Assembly: GCA_964387205.1 (NCBI GenBank)
Contig: CAYLVY010000053.1
Coordinates: 1 to 24,106 of the forward strand
Source: CAIVAT01 sp964387205
GTDB lineage: Bacteria; Bacteroidota; Bacteroidia; Bacteroidales; FEN-979
Reading direction: 5' to 3'
Length of the DNA stretch: 24,106 nt
Under the pieces are notes generated by a model. That model had not been told where the DNA came from and did not search any database. It saw only the letters and a list, made by a program, of their open reading frames with translations. How positions within the stretch are numbered: position 1 is the first letter of the stretch; every line of letters begins with the position of its first letter. Position numbers and translations under genes: made by a program. Positions 1 to 8,354 of this stretch are shown here, one piece after another.

Positions 1-1252
1 AGCCAAGCAGAATGGATTTCACCCCGAGGATCTCTTCAAACTGGGGAATGATGGGGATGCTGCCACCCGATCTCACAGGTACAGGCACCGATCCAAGCAC
101 CTTTTCCATCGCTTTGCTGGCTGCCTGGTATCCGACGGTATCAATGGGAGATACATAAGCCTGTCCGCCATGGTGGAAGGTAACTTTAACGGTCACATAA
201 TCGGGTGCGATTGATTCAAAATGACTTTTAAAGAGTTCACCAATTTTACGGTAATCCTGGTTAGGCACCAGGCGCATACTGATCTTGGCATATGCTTTGG
301 ATGGCAGCACCGTTTTGGAACCTTCGGCGGTATACCCGCCCCAGATGCCGTTGATATCCAGAGTCGGTCTGATGCCGGTGCGCTCTTTGGTGGTGTATCC
401 TTTTTCGCCGAAAAGGGCCTTCACCCCAAGGTTTTTCTTATAGGTTTCTCCATTGAAAGGTGCCTTGGCCATAGCAGCCCGCTCCTCAGGGCTGATCACC
501 AGTACATCATCATAAAATCCCGGAATGGTGATCCTTCCGTCATCGTCCGTCAGGGAGGCAACCATCCTGGCAAGTATATTGGCCGGATTGGCAACGGCTC
601 CGCCAAAAAGTCCGGAATGGAGATCCACATTCGGCCCAGTCACTTCCACCTCCATATAGGCCAGACCCCGCAGTCCTACTGTGATCGAAGGGGTTTCCAG
701 CGATATCATACTGGTATCCGACACCAGAATGATGTCTGATTTCAGCATTTCCTTGTACTTTGTGCAGAACGGGCCAATATTGGCGGAACCGATCTCCTCT
801 TCGCCTTCAATCATGAATTTCACATTGCATGGGAGGGTATTGGTTTTGACCATCAATTCAAAGGCTTTGGCATGCATAAAGGATTGACCTTTATCATCAT
901 CTGCTCCACGGGCATAGATCTTTTCATCCCTGACCTCAGGTTTGAAAGGCTGCGATTTCCAGAGATGCAGGGGGTCAACCGGCATGACATCATAGTGTGC
1001 GTAAACCAGCACTGTGGGTAAAACAGGGTCAATGATCTTTTCTCCGTAAACAATCGGGTTGCCGTCAGTCGGAAAGATCTCGCTCCTGGTACATCCTGCT
1101 TCCCGCAGGATTTTGCGCCAGTATTCGGCGGCGCGCACCATATCGTCTTTATGATCAGCTACAGAACTCACAGAGGGAATCCTGATCAGGGCAAACAGTT
1201 CCTGCAGGAACCTGTCGCGGTTTTCTTCGATGTATTGCCTTATATAATCCAT
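1..1252 (-). CDS. M20 family metallopeptidase (dipeptidase), C-terminus off the window
   Basis: Cytosolic zinc peptidase of the M20 (PepV/CNDP-like) group, expected to cleave dipeptides or short peptides. The ATG is at 1252-1250 and the frame stays open to base 1, giving 417 visible residues; family members are usually about 455-460, so roughly the last 40 are missing. Metal ligands are visible in order: His86 and Asp88 in AHYDVMP, the bridging Asp119 in GADDDKG, the catalytic-base and metal Glu152/Glu153 in EGEEEIGS, and Asp179 in SDTS. The dimerisation-domain histidine in the DLHSGLFGG segment is also present. The last metal histidine of the family would lie beyond the edge. The gene is transcribed away from sucA across an 83 bp gap with a candidate promoter of its own. 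The family is secure; the exact substrate is not readable. Confidence 0.93.
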   Translation of the reverse strand, partial: MDYIRQYIEENRDRFLQELFALIRIPSVSSVADHKDDMVRAAEYWRKILREAGCTRSEIFPTDGNPIVYGEKIIDPVLPTVLVYAHYDVMPVDPLHLWKSQPFKPEVRDEKIYARGADDDKGQSFMHAKAFELMVKTNTLPCNVKFMIEGEEEIGSANIGPFCTKYKEMLKSDIILVSDTSMISLETPSITVGLRGLAYMEVEVTGPNVDLHSGLFGGAVANPANILARMVASLTDDDGRITIPGFYDDVLVISPEERAAMAKAPFNGETYKKNLGVKALFGEKGYTTKERTGIRPTLDINGIWGGYTAEGSKTVLPSKAYAKISMRLVPNQDYRKIGELFKSHFESIAPDYVTVKVTFHHGGQAYVSPIDTVGYQAASKAMEKVLGSVPVPVRSGGSIPIIPQFEEILGVKSILLG

Positions 1253-1271
1253 TGTTTAGTGTTTGAAAATG

Positions 1272-1279
1272 CAAATGTA
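1272..1279 (-). promoter_or_regulatory. Candidate -7 box for the M20 peptidase
   Basis: On the minus strand this reads TACATTTG, an exact match to the Bacteroidetes -7 consensus TAnnTTTG, 19 bases upstream of the peptidase ATG. No TTG at the usual 19-21 base spacing was found upstream, so this is a single-box call. Confidence 0.4.
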
Positions 1280-1305
1280 ATTATTTCGACCAACATAAAT
1301 ATCTG

Positions 1306-1313
1306 TATATTTG
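1306..1313 (+). promoter_or_regulatory. Candidate -7 box for sucA, overlapped by a palindrome
   Basis: Reads TATATTTG, an exact TAnnTTTG match, 22 bases before the sucA ATG. The 10 bp perfect palindrome TTTGGCCAAA (1310-1319) covers its right half and the likely transcription start, where a repressor could bind. The -33 region (about 1281-1287, TTATTTC) is only a weak match. Confidence 0.45.
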
Positions 1314-1335
1314 GCCAAAAAACCATTATAATCGC

Positions 1336-4113
1336 ATGGACAAGTTCAACTATCTGCAGCAGTCAGACCATAGTTACATAGACGGGCTGTACGACCAGTA
1401 TTGCAAGGCCCCTGAATCATTAGAGGAGAGCTGGCGGAAATTTTTTGAAGGCTATGAATTTTGCCGGGCAGGATTCCAGGAGGAAAGTGGAAAAGCGTAT
1501 ATGGTCCCGCATGAGTTCCGGGTGATCGAACTCATTGATGAATACAGGAAAAGGGGGCACCTTTTTACCAAAACCAATCCGGTACGGACACGCCGGCAAT
1601 ATCAACCCACGCTCGATATAGAGCATTTCGGCCTCACCGGCGATGATATGAACAAGGTCTTCCAGGCAGGAAAAGAACTGGGCCTTGGTAATGCGCGGCT
1701 GTCAGTCATAATTGACCATCTTCAGGCCACCTATTGTCAATCCATCGGCGTGGAATATATGTTCATCCGGCGGCCTGAAATGGTCACGTGGCTCAAGGAA
1801 AAAATGGAACCCGGCCGCAATACTCCCCGCTTTTCGGTCGGTGAGAAAGTTCCGGTACTTCGGAAACTTTCTGAGGGTGTGCTTTTTGAGAAATTTGTCC
1901 GGAAAAAGTTCACCGGACAGAAAAGTTTTTCACTCGAGGGCTCCGAATCGCTGATTCCTGCCCTGGATGCCCTGATCCAAACCGGCGCAAAACTCGGGGT
2001 GAAAGAGTTTGTGATGGGAATGGCCCACAGGGGAAGGCTCAACGTGCTGGCCAATATTCTCAGGAAGCCTGTCTCCCAGATCTTTTCCGAATTCGAAGGC
2101 AAAGAGTATCACGACGAGGAACTTCTCGGCGATGTGAAATACCATCTTGGTTATACTTCCGATGTGCTGACTGAATCGGGTAACACGGTCCGCCTTACCC
2201 TGGCCCCTAATCCATCCCACCTCGAAACCGTTAACCCCGTGGTGGAAGGTATCGCGCGAGCCAGGATCGATCATCTTTACCGGGATGATAACAGCAAGGT
2301 GGTTCCGGTGCTTATTCACGGCGATGCTTCGATCGCCGGGCAGGGAATCATTTACGAACTGCTCCAGATGGTGGACCTGGAAGGATACCGTACCGGCGGG
2401 ACGATACATTTCGTGGTGAACAACCAGATAGGGTTTACCACCAATTACCTCGACGGTCGCAGCAGCGTCTATTGCACCGATGTGGCCAAAACAATCCAGG
2501 CGCCTATCTTCCATGTCAATGCCGATGATGTGGAAGCAGTGGTTTACACGGTGCAACTGGCGATGGAGTTCCGGGAAAGGTTCCGCAGGGATATATTCAT
2601 CGATCTGCTGGGATACCGGAAATATGGGCACAATGAAAGTGATGAGCCCAGGTTTACCCAGCCGGTACTCTACAAGATCATTGAAAGCCATCCTGACCCG
2701 CTGGAAATTTATATCCGGAAACTCAAACAGGAAGGAACCCTGCAGGAGATGAATATTGATCAGATCCGCGGGGAGATCAACCAGCGGTTTGAAGAGAGTT
2801 TCGTTGCCAGTAAAGCCATTGAAAAGGGGGATATCGAACCTTTTCTGGATGATATCTGGCAGGGGTTGCACCGTGCAGCACCCAATGACTTTCTCTCCTC
2901 GCCTTCCACCGCGATTTCTGCCGAAAGGCTGAAAGAAATAGGAGGGAAGCTGGCAGCCCTGCCCGAGGGGAAACAATTCTTCCGAAAAATTCTGAAAATG
3001 CAGGAAGAGCGGCTGCAGATGGTTGAATCCGGTAAACTCGACTGGGCGATGGGCGAATTGTTGGCTTACGGATCGTTATTGCTGGACGGACATCCTGTGC
3101 GCATCAGTGGACAGGATTGCCAGCGGGGTACTTTCAGCCATCGGCATGCAGTACTCACCGTAGAGGATTCGGAGGAAAAGTACACTCCACTTGCCCACCT
3201 CAGTCCGGATCAGGGCCGGTTCAGCATTTATAACTCTTTGCTTTCGGAATATGGTGTGCTTGGATTTGAATACGGTTATGCATTTGCCACTCCGCACGGG
3301 TTGACCCTCTGGGAGGCGCAATTCGGAGATTTCAGCAACGGGGCGCAGATCATCATCGATCAATATATCAGCAGCGCTGAAGACAAATGGAAAGTAATGA
3401 ACGGAACCGTATTGCTGCTGCCCCATGGTTATGAAGGACAGGGGCCCGAACATTCTTCAGCCCGCATGGAACGGTTTCTCTCGCTTTGCGGACACCAGAA
3501 TATGATTGTTGCCAACTGTACCACACCCGCCAGCTTTTTCCACCTGCTCCGCAGGCAACTTGCCTGGCCATTCCGGAAACCACTGGTCGTATTTACCCCC
3601 AAGAGCCTGTTGCGTCATCCCGCATGTGTTTCACCAACGGAGGATTTTACCTCCGGAGGTTTCAGGGAAGTACTCGATGATCCGGAAGCCGACCCGCAAA
3701 AGGTGAACCGCCTGGTTTTCTGCACCGGTAAAATTTATTATGATATCGTGGAAGAGCGTGCAAAGTTGCAGAAAGATGAGGTGGCCGTGATCCGCCTGGA
3801 GCAACTTTACCCATTACCGGTCAGCCAGATGAATGAGATTATCAGGCGTTATCCGAAGGCGGAGTACTACGAATGGGCACAGGAGGAACCGGTCAACATG
3901 GGCGCGTGGAAGTATATTCTGATCAATTATAACGGAGTGGAGTTGAGGCATGTGGCCCGACCGGCCAGCGGAAGCCCGGCCACAGGCTCAAGCAGGCTGC
4001 ATAAAATACAGCAGAAACTTATTGTACAGAAAGCGCTTGGACAGTGCACCTGCGACCATGCCAACAAATCTTGCCGCCTCCATTGTGCCGACCATGAATA
4101 TCAGGTGAATTAA
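1336..4113 (+). CDS. sucA: 2-oxoglutarate dehydrogenase E1 component
   Basis: Thiamine-diphosphate-dependent E1 of the oxoglutarate dehydrogenase complex: it decarboxylates 2-oxoglutarate and passes the succinyl group to the E2 lipoyl arm (TCA cycle, cytosol). The 925 residues match the normal length. The N-terminal E2-binding helix region is present (YIDGLYDQY, ESWRKFF). Catalytic segments include His231 in MAHRGRLN, His295 in NPSHLE, the ThDP/Mg motif from Gly329-Asp330 through Asn362-Asn363, and His432 in YGHNESDEP. The transketolase-like pyrimidine domain (about 570-770) and C-terminal domain follow. The ATG at 1336 has little Shine-Dalgarno character, as is usual in this phylum. Odd feature: after the normal end (about residue 900) comes a 25-residue Cys/His-rich tail (C904, C906, H908, C913, H916, C917, H920). 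sucB follows after 52 bp; no E3 gene is in the window. Confidence 0.97.
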   Translation: MDKFNYLQQSDHSYIDGLYDQYCKAPESLEESWRKFFEGYEFCRAGFQEESGKAYMVPHEFRVIELIDEYRKRGHLFTKTNPVRTRRQYQPTLDIEHFGLTGDDMNKVFQAGKELGLGNARLSVIIDHLQATYCQSIGVEYMFIRRPEMVTWLKEKMEPGRNTPRFSVGEKVPVLRKLSEGVLFEKFVRKKFTGQKSFSLEGSESLIPALDALIQTGAKLGVKEFVMGMAHRGRLNVLANILRKPVSQIFSEFEGKEYHDEELLGDVKYHLGYTSDVLTESGNTVRLTLAPNPSHLETVNPVVEGIARARIDHLYRDDNSKVVPVLIHGDASIAGQGIIYELLQMVDLEGYRTGGTIHFVVNNQIGFTTNYLDGRSSVYCTDVAKTIQAPIFHVNADDVEAVVYTVQLAMEFRERFRRDIFIDLLGYRKYGHNESDEPRFTQPVLYKIIESHPDPLEIYIRKLKQEGTLQEMNIDQIRGEINQRFEESFVASKAIEKGDIEPFLDDIWQGLHRAAPNDFLSSPSTAISAERLKEIGGKLAALPEGKQFFRKILKMQEERLQMVESGKLDWAMGELLAYGSLLLDGHPVRISGQDCQRGTFSHRHAVLTVEDSEEKYTPLAHLSPDQGRFSIYNSLLSEYGVLGFEYGYAFATPHGLTLWEAQFGDFSNGAQIIIDQYISSAEDKWKVMNGTVLLLPHGYEGQGPEHSSARMERFLSLCGHQNMIVANCTTPASFFHLLRRQLAWPFRKPLVVFTPKSLLRHPACVSPTEDFTSGGFREVLDDPEADPQKVNRLVFCTGKIYYDIVEERAKLQKDEVAVIRLEQLYPLPVSQMNEIIRRYPKAEYYEWAQEEPVNMGAWKYILINYNGVELRHVARPASGSPATGSSRLHKIQQKLIVQKALGQCTCDHANKSCRLHCADHEYQVN

Positions 4114-4121
4114 CAGAAGGA

Positions 4122-4154
4122 TTGGTTCATCTATTGGCTATCATCGTAATTTTG
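4122..4154 (+). promoter_or_regulatory. Candidate internal promoter for sucB
   Basis: The sucA-sucB gap carries TAATTTTG (4147-4154), which fits TAnnTTTG, with a TTG at 4122-4124 (22 bases between, slightly longer than the usual 19-21). The perfect palindrome TTTTGCAAAA (4150-4159) overlaps the box, as at sucA. It would allow sucB-nadB and downstream genes to be expressed apart from sucA. Confidence 0.4.
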
Positions 4155-4165
4155 CAAAACAGAAA

Positions 4166-5416
4166 ATGGATATGCAGATCGAAATAACAGTTCCAAGCCC
4201 GGGTGAATCCATCACCCAGGTGCAGGTTGCCAAATGGCTGGTTTCCGATGGAGACCAGGTGGAGAAAGATCAGGAGGTGGTGGAGATCGACTCCGATAAA
4301 GCTTCATTTCCGGTGAATACACCGGAACCCGGGATCATTAAAATTCTCGTTCAGGAAGGGGATACCCTGCCGGTAGGTGCAGTGTTGGCGAGAATCGAGG
4401 TGAACCAAACGGGATCGCTGCCATCACCGAAACCTGCTGTTAAGGCTGCTCCTGAACCTGTTACCACCAGCCCGGTCACCGCCAACGTACCGGCCTCCGG
4501 GGCACCACCCACTGAAGCCAGTCAACTCCATGCCACTCCGCTGGCCAGGAAATTGGTAGAAACTGAAAAATTGCCATCCGGTGAACTCCGGGATTTTTTC
4601 GGCGACCGGAAAATTACCAGAAAGGATGTTGAAAATTGGATCGCCGGAAAGGCCGGTAAAACAATAGACCCCGAACACGGTTACCAACGCAGGGAGGAGA
4701 GAAAAAAACTTACCACCCTTCGGCTTAAACTCAGCGAAAGACTGGTTCAGGTGAAAAACCAGACCGCTATGCTCACCACCTTCAACGAGGTGAATATGAA
4801 GCCTGTCCTCGACATCAGGGAGAAATATGGTAAGGAGTTCAGGGAAAAATACGATACCGGCCTTGGGTTTATGTCGTTTTTTACACGGGCAGTGACTATC
4901 GCATTGCGTGACTTTCCGCAGGTCAACTCCATGATCGACGGAGATGAGCTGGTGACCCCCAATTATGCCGACATCGGCATTGCCGTGAGTGCTCCAAAGG
5001 GCCTGGTAGTTCCTGTGCTGAGAGATGCCCAGCGCATGAGCATGGCAGAGATCGAACTTAAGATCAGGGAACTTGCAGGTAAAGCCAGGGAGAACAGGAT
5101 CGGTATAGATGAGATGAAGGGTGGAACTTTCACCATTACCAATGGTGGTGTTTTTGGTTCCCTGATGTCCACGCCTATCATCAACCCCCCGCAGGCCGCC
5201 ATTCTCGGAATGCATAAGGTCGAAGAACGGCCGGTTGCCATGGGTGGCAATGTGGTGATTGCTCCCATGATGTATGTGGCCCTCTCCTATGATCACCGGA
5301 TCATTGATGGCCGGGAGTCGGTTGGTTTCCTGGTCAGGATAAAAGAGTTGGTGGAAGAGCCGGTGAAACTGCTTACCGAAGGTTACGACCCTGTTAAACT
5401 GATGCTGGAGTTGTAG
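4166..5416 (+). CDS. sucB: Dihydrolipoyllysine-residue succinyltransferase (OGDH E2)
   Basis: E2 core of the oxoglutarate dehydrogenase complex, transferring succinyl from its lipoyl arm to CoA. There are 416 residues in the usual three parts. The lipoyl domain (about 4-79) has lipoyl-lysine Lys45 in IDSDKAS. A Pro/Ala linker (about 84-120) follows. The peripheral subunit-binding region is about 122-158. The catalytic acyltransferase domain is about 180-416, with His377 and Asp381 in the signature DHRIIDGR. Met3 (base 4172) is an equally possible start, since the conserved sequence begins there. The subunit-binding domain has normal length, but its usual GTGxxGR loop is replaced by DFFGDRK (residues 144-150 area). 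Genetic linkage to sucA supports an oxoglutarate rather than pyruvate substrate. nadB starts 2 bases after the stop. Confidence 0.96.
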   Translation: MDMQIEITVPSPGESITQVQVAKWLVSDGDQVEKDQEVVEIDSDKASFPVNTPEPGIIKILVQEGDTLPVGAVLARIEVNQTGSLPSPKPAVKAAPEPVTTSPVTANVPASGAPPTEASQLHATPLARKLVETEKLPSGELRDFFGDRKITRKDVENWIAGKAGKTIDPEHGYQRREERKKLTTLRLKLSERLVQVKNQTAMLTTFNEVNMKPVLDIREKYGKEFREKYDTGLGFMSFFTRAVTIALRDFPQVNSMIDGDELVTPNYADIGIAVSAPKGLVVPVLRDAQRMSMAEIELKIRELAGKARENRIGIDEMKGGTFTITNGGVFGSLMSTPIINPPQAAILGMHKVEERPVAMGGNVVIAPMMYVALSYDHRIIDGRESVGFLVRIKELVEEPVKLLTEGYDPVKLMLEL

Positions 5417-5418
5417 AG

Positions 5419-6993
5419 ATGAGAAAACATGTCGATTTCCTGGTCATTGGAAGCGGAATAGCCGGTCTTACCTATGCCATTAAAGTGGCGAAGCTTGGGA
5501 AAGTGTGCATTGTCACCAAGTCGAAGATGGACGATACGGCAACGAGCTGGGCCCAGGGAGGGATTGCGGCCGTGATGTACACACCGGATTCCTATGAGAA
5601 ACATATCCAGGATACGATCAACGCGGGGGCCGGTTTGTGCCGCGAGGAGGTGGTAAGGTTTACCATTACCGAATCTACGGCAAGGATCCGCGAACTCGTC
5701 AAATGGGGCACCCGCTTCGACAAGACCAAAACCGGACGCTACGACCTTGCCAAGGAGGGAGGGCATTCCGAATACCGGGTGCTCCATCATAAAGACAGTA
5801 CCGGCAAGGAGATCGAAAATACCCTGCTCGACCAGGTGCGCATGCATCCCAATATCGAGATACTGGAGGATTGCTTTACCATCGACCTGATCACCCAGCA
5901 CCATCTCGGGCATGAGGTCAACCGCCGGACCGACGGTATTACCTGCTTCGGCGCTTATGTGCTGAATCCGCGCACCCGGTTGGTCGATACCATACTCTCG
6001 CGTCTTACCCTGCTGGCTACCGGCGGAGCCGGGAATGTTTACGGAAATACCACCAACCCCACTATCTCTACCGGTGATGGCATCGCCATGGTATACCGGG
6101 CCAAAGGGACTGTGGAAAATATGGAATTCATCCAGTTTCATCCAACCTCTCTCTACAACCCTCATGAAAGGCCTGCTTTCCTGATCACCGAAGCGATGAG
6201 GGGTTTCGGCGGGGTACTGAAGACCAGGGCAGGAAATGAATTCATGCATAAGTATGACTCGCGTCTATCCCTGGCCCCCCGTGATATCGTAGCCCGGGCA
6301 ATTGATAATGAATTGAAAATCAGTGGCGATGATTATCTTTTTCTCGATTGTCGTCATATCCCGAAAAATGAACTGATCAACCATTTTCCCAATATTTATG
6401 CCAAATGTCTCAGTATCGGGATCGACATCAGCAAAGATATGATCCCGGTTGTGCCAGCCGCCCATTATACCTGTGGCGGAATTAAAGTCGATGAATTCGG
6501 CCGGAGTTCCATCCATAACCTCTATGCTTCCGGTGAATGCTCATCCACCGGTTTGCACGGAGCTAACCGACTGGCTTCCAATTCGCTGCTTGAATCGCTT
6601 GTCTTTTCACACCGGGCCAGCCTCCATTCGTCTGAGATCTTCAGGCAAATCAACCACAGGAATGAAATACCTGACTGGGATGCCGAAGGAATGGTCCTTA
6701 ATGAGGAAATGGTGCTTATTACCCAGTCGCTTAAAGAGTTGCAGGGAATCATGAGCAGTTATGTCGGAATCGTTCGGTCCAACCTCCGTCTTCAGAGAGC
6801 GCTGGACCGGTTGAATCTCATCTACCGTGAAACGGAAGACCTTTATCATAAATCGATCCTCACCCGGCCGCTGTGTGAATTGCGAAACCTGATCAACATC
6901 GGGTATCTGATCATAAAAGCGGCCCGGCAACGAACAGAGAACCGGGGATTGCATTATTCAATTGATTATGTAAATGTTGCACCGATAAAATAA
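5419..6993 (+). CDS. nadB: L-aspartate oxidase
   Basis: FAD enzyme that oxidises L-aspartate to iminoaspartate, the first step of de novo NAD synthesis; fumarate or oxygen reoxidises the flavin. The 524 residues are close to the usual 530-540. The N-terminal dinucleotide motif GSGIAG (11-16) and the signature SWAQGGIAAV (43-52) distinguish it from succinate dehydrogenase flavoproteins. Active-site segments are EGGHS (113-117), FHPTSL with His241, RDIVARA with Arg288, AHYTCGGI with His349 and GANRLASNSL with Arg384. The C-terminal helical domain is complete. The ATG lies 2 bases after the sucB stop, with GGAG (5407-5410) inside sucB at good spacing, so translational coupling is likely. nadA and nadC are not in the window. 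Co-location with the suc genes links TCA flux and NAD supply (inference). Confidence 0.96.
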   Translation: MRKHVDFLVIGSGIAGLTYAIKVAKLGKVCIVTKSKMDDTATSWAQGGIAAVMYTPDSYEKHIQDTINAGAGLCREEVVRFTITESTARIRELVKWGTRFDKTKTGRYDLAKEGGHSEYRVLHHKDSTGKEIENTLLDQVRMHPNIEILEDCFTIDLITQHHLGHEVNRRTDGITCFGAYVLNPRTRLVDTILSRLTLLATGGAGNVYGNTTNPTISTGDGIAMVYRAKGTVENMEFIQFHPTSLYNPHERPAFLITEAMRGFGGVLKTRAGNEFMHKYDSRLSLAPRDIVARAIDNELKISGDDYLFLDCRHIPKNELINHFPNIYAKCLSIGIDISKDMIPVVPAAHYTCGGIKVDEFGRSSIHNLYASGECSSTGLHGANRLASNSLLESLVFSHRASLHSSEIFRQINHRNEIPDWDAEGMVLNEEMVLITQSLKELQGIMSSYVGIVRSNLRLQRALDRLNLIYRETEDLYHKSILTRPLCELRNLINIGYLIIKAARQRTENRGLHYSIDYVNVAPIK

Positions 6994-6999
6994 TTCTCT

Positions 7000-7521
7000 A
7001 TGGCTGTTGTTAAATCTGTCAAAGGGGTAATTCCGAAATTTGGCGCTCACTGTTTCCTGGCCGATAATGCCACGATTACGGGTGATGTCGTGATGGGTGA
7101 CCACTGCAGCGTCTGGTTTAATGCGGTAGTCAGGGGCGATGTCCATTCCATCCGAATAGGCGATAATGTCAATATTCAGGATGGTGCGATCATTCACTGC
7201 ACCTATCAGAAGGCGCCGGTCCACATCGGCAACAACGTCAGCATAGCCCATAACGCCATTGTCCATGGATGTACCATTCACGACAATGTGCTGATCGGCA
7301 TGGGGGCGATCGTGATGGATGGCGCCGTGATCCATAGCAACTCTATCGTCGGTGCCGGGGCGGTAGTGACCGAAGGCACCGTGGTAGGATCCGGAACGGT
7401 CTGGGCCGGGCTTCCGGCAAGGAAGGTGAAGGATATTGATCAGTCGCTTCTGGAAGGTCAGGTAAAACGCATCTCAGGTAATTATAATATGTACGCAGGC
7501 TGGTATGACCAGGAAACTTAG
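7000..7521 (+). CDS. Gamma-carbonic-anhydrase-like hexapeptide-repeat protein
   Basis: Small left-handed beta-helix protein of the gamma carbonic anhydrase/YrdA group, 173 residues. Hexapeptide-repeat character runs from about residue 20 to 140 (for example VRGDVHSIRIGDNVNIQDG). Three histidines fit the trimer-interface zinc ligands of the family: His66 in IHCT, and His84 and His89 in SIAHNAIVHG. Arg45 and Asp47 match conserved residues near that site. A short C-terminal helix follows the helix-capping GLPARKV segment. It sits 6 bp after nadB and 26 bp before an acyltransferase gene, so it is probably co-transcribed. Many bacterial members have metal sites but unproven carbonic anhydrase activity, so the catalytic role here is uncertain. 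Confidence 0.88.
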   Translation: MAVVKSVKGVIPKFGAHCFLADNATITGDVVMGDHCSVWFNAVVRGDVHSIRIGDNVNIQDGAIIHCTYQKAPVHIGNNVSIAHNAIVHGCTIHDNVLIGMGAIVMDGAVIHSNSIVGAGAVVTEGTVVGSGTVWAGLPARKVKDIDQSLLEGQVKRISGNYNMYAGWYDQET

Positions 7522-7547
7522 GATGTAAAACCCCGAAAACCCGTGCC

Positions 7548-8336
7548 ATGAGATCAGAAATTACCGCATCTGACGAATATCATACCCCTGAGGATACCCC
7601 TCATTTCTGGCTGGACAGGATTACCGGAAATACCCGTTACGTTTTTACCGCGATGTTCCTGAAAACTGTTTTTCAGTCCAGAAGCCTTGCCCGGAAAGGT
7701 AAATATGACTCAGATACATGGATCGATACCTCCCATGATATTTTTACCAGCGTTGAGCGTTGCGGCGGGAGGTTCCACATCACCGGGCTGGACCATCTCA
7801 GGAATCTGAAGGAACCTGCCCTTATCCTCAGCAATCATATGAGCACTCTCGAAACCATGATATTTCCCGGGATCATCCAACCACTGGTGCGTATCACTTT
7901 CGTGGTAAAAGACGCGCTGGTAAAACACTGGGCATTCAGGGATGTAATGCTTTCCAGGAATCCGATCGTACTGAGCCGTGAAAACCCAAGGGAGGATTTT
8001 AAAATCGTGATGGAACAAGGCCCTGAAATATTGAAAACGGGAATATCCATTGTGATCTTTCCTCAGAGTACACGCCGGCCTGTCTTCCGCCAGGAGGAAT
8101 TCAATTCCCTGGGTACTAAACTGGCTGCCAAAACGGGAGTTCAGGTGGTGCCTGTCGCCATTAAAACAGATTTCTGGGGTTTTAGCCGTGTTTCTTCTTA
8201 CCTTGGGCCGATCCACCGCGACCGGCCCATCTATATTGAGTTTGGTAAACCTCTGAAAGTCAGTGGTAACGGAAAAGATGAGCACCAGCAGATCGTAGAT
8301 TTCATCGATTCAAGGATCAGAAGCTGGAGCCGTTAA
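7548..8336 (+). CDS. Lysophospholipid acyltransferase (PlsC-like) family protein
   Basis: A 262-residue member of the LPLAT/AGPAT superfamily, probably inner-membrane associated and using an acyl donor to acylate a lysophospholipid or similar acceptor. The catalytic block is NHMSTLE (96-102), where His97 is the expected base. The classical motif is HX4D; here the acidic residue is Glu102. The phosphate-binding block reads FPQSTRR (171-177) instead of the more usual FPEGTRS. The late block VVPVAIKTD (200-208) also fits. It lacks a long N-terminal transmembrane anchor, though residues about 30-44 are moderately hydrophobic. The gene is 26 bp after the hexapeptide protein. Superfamily membership is firm; calling it plsC would be too specific given the altered motifs. 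Confidence 0.85.
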   Translation: MRSEITASDEYHTPEDTPHFWLDRITGNTRYVFTAMFLKTVFQSRSLARKGKYDSDTWIDTSHDIFTSVERCGGRFHITGLDHLRNLKEPALILSNHMSTLETMIFPGIIQPLVRITFVVKDALVKHWAFRDVMLSRNPIVLSRENPREDFKIVMEQGPEILKTGISIVIFPQSTRRPVFRQEEFNSLGTKLAAKTGVQVVPVAIKTDFWGFSRVSSYLGPIHRDRPIYIEFGKPLKVSGNGKDEHQQIVDFIDSRIRSWSR

Positions 8337-8354
8337 TCAATAAAAGGCAATTAT

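Noticed and set aside
1930..2976. Long open frame (348 codons) on the minus strand inside sucA
   Set aside because: It is fully antisense to a textbook E1 gene, has no family motif, and is explained by codon bias of sucA.
4424..5296. Minus-strand open frame of 290 codons inside sucB
   Set aside because: Antisense to a well-conserved E2; the His-rich composition reflects the complement of sucB codons, and no domain is recognisable.
5383..6249. Minus-strand open frame of 288 codons over the start of nadB
   Set aside because: It spans the sucB-nadB junction antisense to two intact enzymes and has no recognisable domain.
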